Shown: piece by piece, positions 5,666 to 10,441 of the stretch
How the letters are laid out: each line of letters starts with the position of its first letter
Numbering within the stretch: the first letter of the stretch is position 1
Notes under the pieces: model-generated
Told to the model about the DNA's origin: nothing
The model's database searches: none
Seen by the model: only the letters and a program-made list of their open reading frames with translations
From: an uncultured Desulfarculaceae bacterium
GTDB taxonomy: Bacteria; Desulfobacterota; Desulfarculia; Desulfarculales; Desulfarculaceae
Direction: 5' to 3'
DNA: 10,441 nt
Assembly (NCBI GenBank): GCA_937908275.1
Contig: CALERA010000236.1
Location: 1-10,441, forward strand
Position numbers and translations under genes: made by a program

Positions 5666-7582
5666 CTAGAAATCCTTGAAGTCCTCGTCCAGGGGAATCA
5701 GGTCCTGGGGACGCTTGGCGGAGGGCTTGGCCGGGACCGCCAGGCGGCCCTGGTCCCCGGGTCCGGGGCGCAGGGCCGGAGACTGGGCCGGGGCCGCGCG
5801 CCGGGTTTGGGCCACGCGCGCCGGAGCCGGGGTCCGGGCCGGGTTCCGCCCCTGACCATTGCCGCCCCTGACCATTGCCGAGAGCTCGTCCACGAACTGG
5901 CGCATCTGCCGGGCCTGGCCGTCCATCTCCTCGGCCGCGCTGGCGGTCTCCTCGGCGTTGGCGGCGTTGGACTGGGTCAGGTGGTCCATCTGGGTCACGG
6001 CCTGGCTGATCTGGTCGATGCCCTGGGACTGTTCGCGGCTGGCCGCCGCGATCTCGCCCACCAGTTCGCTCACCTTCTGCGAGCTGCCGGCCAGCTCGCC
6101 AAAGGCCGCGTTGGCCCGTTCCACCTGCTCCGCCCCGCCCTTGATCTTGGACACCGTGCCCTCGATCAGGTCGGCGGTGTTCTTGGCCGCCTCGGCCGAA
6201 CGCATGGCCAGGGAGCGCACCTCGTCGGCCACCACCGCGAAGCCCGCCCCCGCCGCCCCGGCCCGGGCCGCCTCCACCGCGGCGTTCAGGGCCAGCAGGT
6301 TGGTCTGGAAGGCGATCTCGTCGATGGTCTTGATGATCTTGCGGATCTCCTCGCTGGCCACGCTGATCTCGTGCATGGAGCCGGTCAGCTCGCGCATGGA
6401 GCGGCCGGCCTGGTCCATGCTCTGGCCCGAGGCCTGGCTGAGCTTGTCCGCCTGCTGGGCGTTCTCGGCGTTCTGGCGCACCATGGCCGCCAGCTCCTCC
6501 AGGGCCGAGGCCTGCTGGCTGGCCCCGCTGGCCAGTTGGGTGCTGGCCGAGGAGACCTCGCCGGCGGCGCTGGTGACCTGGTTGGAGGCCTCGCCCAGTC
6601 CGGTCACCACCCGCATGATGGGCAGGTTGATGCCGCGCACGAAGAACCAGATCCCCACCATGGCCGCCAGCAGACAGGCCAGGCCGATCAGGCTCATGCC
6701 CAGCCGGATCTCGCTCACCGGGGCCAGGAACTCGCTCTCGTCCTGGGTGACCACCACCGCCCAGCCGGTCAGGGGCACCGGGGAGAAGCCGGCCACCTTG
6801 CTGGCCCCCTCATAACTATAGGCCTGCACGCCCTTTTCCCGGGCCGCGATCCGCCGGGCGATGTTCTCCATGCCCTTGAGGTTCTCCAGCTTGGACTCCA
6901 GGACCAACTTCTCGTTGGGATGGGCGATGATCACGTTGTTTTGGTCCACCAGGAAGGCGTAACCAGTCTGGCCCAGGCGGGTGCCGCTGATTTGGGCTCC
7001 CAGGCTGTTGAGGCTGACCACGGTCAGCATCCCGCCCACGAAGCCGCCGGCCGCCGGCACTGGCGCGCCGATGGCCACCACCGGCTTTCCGTCGGCCTTG
7101 GACCTGACCGGCGCGCCGATGGTGGGCTTGCCCTGCTTCATGCCTTGGAAATAATCCCGGTCTGCCACGTTGATGCCCGCGCGGCCACCGGCCACTCCGT
7201 GGGCGAAGACCACGCCCTTGGCATCCACCGCCGAGACCCCGTTGTACTTTTGCGCGCCCCGTTCCGCCTCCCGCTTCAGCTCCGCCGACAGCGCCTGGAG
7301 GTCAGCCTCCTCCAGCCGGTCACCGACCTGGGAAGCCTTGGTCACCACCGCGATGGCGGTGTTGCTGGAGGCCAGGGCCTGCACCAGGTCAACCTCTTCG
7401 GCCAAACTGGTTTGCACCAGTTGGGCCAGGCCGTCGGCGGTGGCCGCGGCGTTGGCCCGCACCTGGGCGTCCAGGGCGTCGCCGGCTTGGTGCAGGGAAT
7501 AGACACCCACTATCAATAAAGGTAACAGCACCAGGGCCCCGCCGCCGATGCTCAACTTCTTGCCCAGACTGATCCGCCTCAT
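5666..7582 (-). CDS. Methyl-accepting chemotaxis protein 1 (Cache sensor, HAMP-less)
   Basis: A 638-residue transmembrane chemoreceptor. TM1 is about 11-30 and TM2 about 295-315. The periplasmic part between them is a double-Cache type sensor, seen in DRDYF (141-145), the long-strand pattern GQTGYAFLVDQNNVIIAHPN (204-223) and GWAVVV (273-278). TM2 passes through INLPIM directly into the signalling helices, without the roughly 50-residue HAMP domain. The highly conserved hairpin tip EIAFQTNLLALNAAVEAARAG (422-442) would bind CheA and CheW. The methylation helices hold ASALEELAA (358-366) and AEETASAAEE (543-552). A Pro/Ala-rich tail (572-628) ends in DFKDF, a likely CheR tether. Compared with the next receptor it lacks seven residues in the first methylation helix. 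AGGAG (7590-7594) sets the start seven bases upstream of the ATG; the longer frame from 7660 has no such site. It is one of three tandem paralogs. The ligand is unknown. Confidence 0.94.
   Translation of the reverse strand: MRRISLGKKLSIGGGALVLLPLLIVGVYSLHQAGDALDAQVRANAAATADGLAQLVQTSLAEEVDLVQALASSNTAIAVVTKASQVGDRLEEADLQALSAELKREAERGAQKYNGVSAVDAKGVVFAHGVAGGRAGINVADRDYFQGMKQGKPTIGAPVRSKADGKPVVAIGAPVPAAGGFVGGMLTVVSLNSLGAQISGTRLGQTGYAFLVDQNNVIIAHPNEKLVLESKLENLKGMENIARRIAAREKGVQAYSYEGASKVAGFSPVPLTGWAVVVTQDESEFLAPVSEIRLGMSLIGLACLLAAMVGIWFFVRGINLPIMRVVTGLGEASNQVTSAAGEVSSASTQLASGASQQASALEELAAMVRQNAENAQQADKLSQASGQSMDQAGRSMRELTGSMHEISVASEEIRKIIKTIDEIAFQTNLLALNAAVEAARAGAAGAGFAVVADEVRSLAMRSAEAAKNTADLIEGTVSKIKGGAEQVERANAAFGELAGSSQKVSELVGEIAAASREQSQGIDQISQAVTQMDHLTQSNAANAEETASAAEEMDGQARQMRQFVDELSAMVRGGNGQGRNPARTPAPARVAQTRRAAPAQSPALRPGPGDQGRLAVPAKPSAKRPQDLIPLDEDFKDF
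6128..6372 (-). repeat. 245-bp identical segment, copy in receptor 1
   Basis: This stretch, coding the hairpin tip and flanking helix, is base-for-base identical to 8344-8588 in receptor 2, including all third codon positions. Flanking parts of the two genes differ, which indicates recent duplication or gene conversion. Confidence 0.9.
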
Positions 7583-7589
7583 GACAACG

Positions 7590-7594
7590 CTCCT
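7590..7594 (-). promoter_or_regulatory. Ribosome binding site of chemoreceptor 1
   Basis: AGGAG on the minus strand, seven bases before the ATG at 7580-7582. It selects MRRISLGKK as the N-terminus, which aligns with MKFSLGKK of receptor 2. Confidence 0.8.
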
Positions 7595-7678
7595 AGCTCG
7601 ATGGTTGGCGATGCAAGTTGAAATGGAGTCCATTTTCACGGGCAGGCGCGTTTGACTCATCGGGGCGGCATAGTGTTT

Positions 7679-7706
7679 TTTATATAGTAGAAACAGATAA
7701 AAACAA
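7679..7706 (-). promoter_or_regulatory. Candidate sigma-70 promoter of chemoreceptor 1
   Basis: The minus strand has TTGTTT (7701-7706), 16 bases, then TATAAA (7679-7684). The -10 box matches five of six consensus bases and the -35 box three. It lies in the AT-rich part of the gap between receptors, about 97 bases upstream of the ATG. No flagellar sigma-28 type GCCGATAA box was seen. Confidence 0.4.
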
Positions 7707-7822
7707 TTGTGATTTATTGTATCCCCGTATTTTTTACCCCGGATATCAGCCGGGATAATCTTGGGTTTTCAGGCTGCGTTTTGTCTAGCGGCCCGAAGGG
7801 CGACGTCCCCGGAAACCAAGGC

Positions 7823-7849
7823 GCCCCCGGCTCGCGCGGAGCCAGGGGC
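7823..7849 (-). terminator. Hairpin after chemoreceptor 2
   Basis: GCCCCCGGCTC (7823-7833) pairs with GAGCCAGGGGC (7839-7849) over 11 positions with one G-U wobble on the minus transcript, and a five-base loop. It is 23 bases past the receptor 2 stop. The following minus-strand bases (GCCTTGGTTT) are only mildly T-rich, so it is a moderate terminator candidate. Confidence 0.45.
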
Positions 7850-7872
7850 GTATAAAGCGTGGCGTGGCCGCA

Positions 7873-9816
7873 CTAGAAGTCCTTGAAGTCGCTGTCGTCC
7901 AGGGGAATGACCTCCTCGGGCCGCCTGGCCTTGGGCTTGTCCGGGGCCTCCAGGCGTGGTTGGCGGACCGGGACTGGCTTCAGGGCCGGGGGCTCGGCCT
8001 TGGCCGCGGGTCGGGGTTGAGCGGGTTGGGTTTTAGGGGGCCCGGGCGCGCGCCGGACTTGGATCGCGTCGCTGGCCCGGCCGGTGACCATCGTGGACAA
8101 GTCGTTCACGAACTGGCGCATGTGCTTGGCCTGGCCGTTCATCTCCTCGGCCGCGCTGGCGGTCTCCTCGGCGTTGGCGGCGTTGGACTGGGTCAGGCGG
8201 TCCATCTGGGTCACGGCCTGGTTGATCTGGTCGATGCCCTGGGACTGCTCGCTGCTGGCCGCCGCGATCTCCCCCACCAGTTCGCTCACCTTCTGCGAGC
8301 TGCTGGCCAGCTCACCAAAGGCCGAGTTGGCCCGGCCCACCAACTCCGCCCCGCCCTTGATCTTGGACACCGTGCCCTCGATCAGGTCGGCGGTGTTCTT
8401 GGCCGCCTCGGCCGAACGCATGGCCAGGGAGCGCACCTCGTCGGCCACCACCGCGAAGCCCGCCCCCGCCGCCCCGGCCCGGGCCGCCTCCACCGCGGCG
8501 TTCAGGGCCAGCAGGTTGGTCTGGAAGGCGATCTCGTCGATGGTCTTGATGATCTTGCGGATCTCCTCGCTGGCCACGCTGATCTCGTTCATGGAGCTGG
8601 TCAGCTCGCGCATGGAGCGGCTGGCCTGGTCCATGCTCTGGCCCGAGGCCTGGCTGAGTTTGTCCGCCTGCTGGGCGTGCTCGGCGTTCTGGCGCACCAT
8701 GGCCGCCAGCTCCTCCAGGGCCGAGGAGGTCTCCTCCAGGGCCGAGGCCTGCTGGCTGGCCCCGCTGGCCAGTTGGTTGCTGGCCGAGGAGACCTCGCCG
8801 GCGGCGCTGGTGACCTGGGTGGAGGCCTCGCCCAGGCCGTCCACCGCCCGCATGATGGGCTTGTTGATGCCGCGCACGAAAAGCCAGGTGGCGCCCAGGG
8901 CCAGCAACAGGCAGATCAGGCCGATGAGGCTGACACCGTAGCGCATGGCCCGGATGGGGGCGGTGAACTCGCTGGCGTCCTGGGTGACCACCAGCGACCA
9001 GCCGGTCAAGGGCACCGGGGAGAAGCCGGCCACCTTGTCCACCCCTTTGTAACTATAGGTCCCCACCCCCGACTCCCCAGACAGGATGCGGCGGGAGATC
9101 TCCTCCATCCCTTTGATGTCCTTGATATTGACCGTCAGCATCAGCTTGGGGTCGGGGTGCAGCACCGAAGTGCCGTCCTTGCTGACCATGAAGGCGTAGC
9201 CGGTCTGGCCGATCTTCTTGCCGGTGATCTGCTGGCCCAGGCGGTCCAGTTTGATCACCAGCACCATGGCCCCCACGAAGCCCGCGTCCGAGGGGATCGG
9301 CGCGCAGGCCACCACCACCGGCTTGCCGCTGGCCTTGGACTTCACCGGGTTGCCGACGCTGACCTTGCCCTGCTTGGCGGCTTTGAAATAATCGCGGTCG
9401 CCGATGTTGATGCCCTTCTGGGCGCCGCCCACCCCGTCGGCGATGATCACGCCGTCGACGCCGGCCATCGAGATGCCTTCGTAGTCCTCCCCGATCTCAT
9501 CGGTGGCCTTCTTGAACTTGCGGCTCAGGTCCGCGATCTCGGCTTCCGAGGCCTGGAGCCCGTCCTTGGCCACCTTGGCCGCCGTCCGAATCGGGGTGTT
9601 GCCGCCGGCCAGCTCTTTCACCAACTTGATTTCACTGCGCACCAGACTGTCGGCCAGCTCGGCCAGCTGACTGGCCGTGCGGGAGGTGCTATCCATGACC
9701 TGGCCTTCCAGGTGACGCCCGGCCTCGTATTGGGCGTACAGTCCAACGAATACGAGCGGAATCACCACCAACGCCGCCCCACCGATGATTAACTTCTTGC
9801 CTAGACTGAATTTCAT
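7873..9816 (-). CDS. Methyl-accepting chemotaxis protein 2 (Cache sensor, HAMP-less)
   Basis: A 647-residue chemoreceptor, paralog of the neighbouring one. TM1 is about 9-27, the periplasmic double-Cache type sensor about 28-292 (DRDYF at 140-144, GQTGYAFMVSKDG at 203-215, GWSLVV at 272-277), and TM2 about 295-314. As in receptor 1, no HAMP domain separates TM2 from the signalling coiled coil. The first methylation helix has two overlapping Glu-Glu sites, ASALEETSSALEELAAM (357-373); the second has AEETASAAEE. The tip EIAFQTNLLALNAAVEAARAG is at 428-448. The Pro-rich tail (580-637) ends in DFKDF. The sensor resembles that of receptor 1 only in parts, so it probably detects a different compound, while the signalling part is nearly identical. 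AGGAG (9826-9830) lies nine bases before the ATG. Cache residues match no amino-acid-binding pattern I could confirm. Confidence 0.95.
   Translation of the reverse strand: MKFSLGKKLIIGGAALVVIPLVFVGLYAQYEAGRHLEGQVMDSTSRTASQLAELADSLVRSEIKLVKELAGGNTPIRTAAKVAKDGLQASEAEIADLSRKFKKATDEIGEDYEGISMAGVDGVIIADGVGGAQKGINIGDRDYFKAAKQGKVSVGNPVKSKASGKPVVVACAPIPSDAGFVGAMVLVIKLDRLGQQITGKKIGQTGYAFMVSKDGTSVLHPDPKLMLTVNIKDIKGMEEISRRILSGESGVGTYSYKGVDKVAGFSPVPLTGWSLVVTQDASEFTAPIRAMRYGVSLIGLICLLLALGATWLFVRGINKPIMRAVDGLGEASTQVTSAAGEVSSASNQLASGASQQASALEETSSALEELAAMVRQNAEHAQQADKLSQASGQSMDQASRSMRELTSSMNEISVASEEIRKIIKTIDEIAFQTNLLALNAAVEAARAGAAGAGFAVVADEVRSLAMRSAEAAKNTADLIEGTVSKIKGGAELVGRANSAFGELASSSQKVSELVGEIAAASSEQSQGIDQINQAVTQMDRLTQSNAANAEETASAAEEMNGQAKHMRQFVNDLSTMVTGRASDAIQVRRAPGPPKTQPAQPRPAAKAEPPALKPVPVRQPRLEAPDKPKARRPEEVIPLDDSDFKDF
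8344..8588 (-). repeat. 245-bp identical segment, copy in receptor 2
   Basis: Second copy of the perfect repeat at 6128-6372, in direct orientation about 2.2 kb apart. Such a pair can also recombine and fuse the two receptor genes. Confidence 0.9.
8710..8747 (-). repeat. 17-bp direct repeat with 21-bp period in receptor 2
   Basis: CTCCTCCAGGGCCGAGG occurs at 8710-8726 and 8731-8747, exactly 21 bases apart, coding two Glu-Glu heptads of the first methylation helix. Receptor 1 has one copy only (6494-6510), as expected if one period was lost by slippage or recombination. Confidence 0.85.
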
Positions 9817-10121
9817 CGCGTTGTTCTCCTGAAGGCACGTTGATATACACGTTTCACCACGCACAATGAATGCGGCGCGGGGCCTCCTTCGAGAAATACT
9901 CCCGGGGAAAAGGTTGACGCTTAGAATGTGTTCATAAATTTAGTACTCATAATAATAAAGTTTAGCTAGTCATGAAGGCAAATAATAAAATGACCGATCT
10001 CTCTCTTGGATCGATGGTATTTAGCGTTCGTTTTTCACAATTATTAATTGCACGCCCGATGAAAAACGCCCCTGACCAATGGTCAGGGGCATCGCCTTTA
10101 ATCGCGGAAATGTAAAACGTT
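9817..10121. other. AT-rich gap between receptors 2 and 3, no gene seen
   Basis: It holds the receptor 2 ribosome site (9826-9830), a GC-rich leader (to about 9910), then roughly 150 AT-rich bases that contrast sharply with the genes. Inside are CAATTATTAATTG (10038-10050, symmetric arms CAATT/AATTG) and two AATAATAAA runs (near 9951 and 9981). The receptor 2 promoter should be here, but no clear -35/-10 or sigma-28 pair stood out. The receptor 3 terminator closes the right side. Confidence 0.55.
10062..10090 (-). terminator. Rho-independent terminator of chemoreceptor 3
   Basis: GCCCCTGACC (10068-10077) and GGTCAGGGGC (10081-10090) form a perfect 10-bp stem with a three-base loop. On the minus strand it is followed at once by GTTTTT (10062-10067), and it sits 31 bases after the receptor 3 stop codon: a textbook intrinsic terminator. 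Confidence 0.88.
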
Positions 10122-10441
10122 TCAAAAATCCTTGAATTCGCTGTCTTCCAAGGGAATTTCATCTTCCGGCCGCTTGGCCGCTGGCTTGGGCGGGGCCTCC
10201 AGACGCGGACGCCGGGCGGGAATGGACTTCAGGACCGGGGGCTCGGCCTTGGCCATTCTCGGGGGCGAAACCAGCCGGGGCGGCTCGGGAGCCCGGAGAT
10301 GGGGGCGTTTCGATCCACCTCCGCCGGTGACCAGGTTGGACAGATCACTCACGAACTGACGCATGTGCCTGGACTGGCCGTTCATTTCCTCGGCCGCGCT
10401 GGCGGTCTCCTCGGCGTTGGCGGCGTTGGACTGGGTCAGGC
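10122..10441 (-). CDS. Methyl-accepting chemotaxis protein 3 (C-terminal part)
   Basis: The last 105 codons of a third receptor; the gene continues past the right end of the window. The visible part opens inside the second methylation helix (LTQSNAANAEETASAAEEMNGQ), with the same Glu-Glu site as in the other two receptors, and then has HMRQFVSDLSNLV. A roughly 60-residue Pro/Arg/Lys-rich disordered tail follows, very like that of receptor 2 (both share AKAEPP and RPRLEAP), and ends in EDSEFKDF. An internal ATG at 10385 is not the start, because the homologous frame runs through to the window edge. With the two preceding genes it makes a tandem receptor cluster. Its sensor domain cannot be seen. 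Confidence 0.93.
   Translation of the reverse strand, partial: LTQSNAANAEETASAAEEMNGQSRHMRQFVSDLSNLVTGGGGSKRPHLRAPEPPRLVSPPRMAKAEPPVLKSIPARRPRLEAPPKPAAKRPEDEIPLEDSEFKDF

Noticed and set aside
5054..7519. 821-residue open frame on the plus strand across prpE end and receptor 1
   Set aside because: It runs through the prpE terminator and antisense to a receptor with complete domain structure; its composition is repetitive Gly/Arg/His.
7741..7850. Structured GC-rich block between receptors as a riboswitch (for example for cyclic di-GMP)
   Set aside because: Hairpins such as GCCC-GAA-GGGC are present, but the conserved tetraloop/receptor bases of known riboswitch classes could not be matched on either strand, and it lies at the 3' side of receptor 2.
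7864..9792. 642-residue open frame on the plus strand over receptor 2
   Set aside because: Antisense shadow of the chemoreceptor; no start context or domain.
9962..10162. 66-residue open frame on the minus strand in the AT-rich gap
   Set aside because: It overlaps the end of receptor 3 and runs straight through the receptor 3 terminator, with no domain or ribosome site.
1..10441. CRISPR array, insertion sequence, integrase or phage module
   Set aside because: No short regularly spaced repeats, transposase or integrase motifs, or terminal inverted repeats with target duplications were seen; the long repeats found are all receptor paralogy.

Overview
The window is GC-rich bacterial DNA (visibly around 65-70% G+C in genes) with Shine-Dalgarno starts. 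It has AT-rich gaps only where promoters would lie. The mix of a PrpE-type acyl-CoA ligase, a 3-hydroxybutyrate-dehydrogenase-like SDR, a sigma-54 activator and HAMP-less Cache chemoreceptors ending in FKDF suggests a high-GC member of the former Deltaproteobacteria (Desulfobacterota). That placement is inference; no rRNA or marker gene is present to test it.

Left part (1-1492, minus strand): three genes read leftward. They are a divergent SDR related to 3-hydroxybutyrate dehydrogenase (653-1492), an unrecognised 106-residue membrane-anchored protein (215-535), and the first 25 codons of a protein with a signal peptide that runs off the window (1-76). A strong sigma-54 -24/-12 promoter (1552-1567) faces these genes. 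Divergent to them, on the plus strand, is a PAS-AAA+-Fis sigma-54 activator (1745-3223). A half-site, TTGCTACA, occurs in the shared control region and again inside a perfect 18-bp palindrome that spans the activator's stop codon, so activator and SDR genes probably form a local regulatory circuit.

Middle (3224-5644, plus strand): a 463-base control region leads into a full-length propionyl-CoA synthetase family gene (prpE, 3687-5588), closed by a perfect 13-bp hairpin terminator. Together the ligase and the hydroxyacid dehydrogenase fit use of short-chain acids or hydroxyacids under control of the sigma-54 activator.

Right part (5666-10441, minus strand): three methyl-accepting chemotaxis proteins in tandem, two complete (638 and 647 residues) and one cut by the window end. 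All share the FKDF tail. The two complete ones share 245 identical bases over the signalling tip, yet differ by exactly one seven-residue heptad in the first methylation helix. A rho-independent terminator follows the third receptor. No tRNA, rRNA, insertion sequence, CRISPR array or phage gene was seen.
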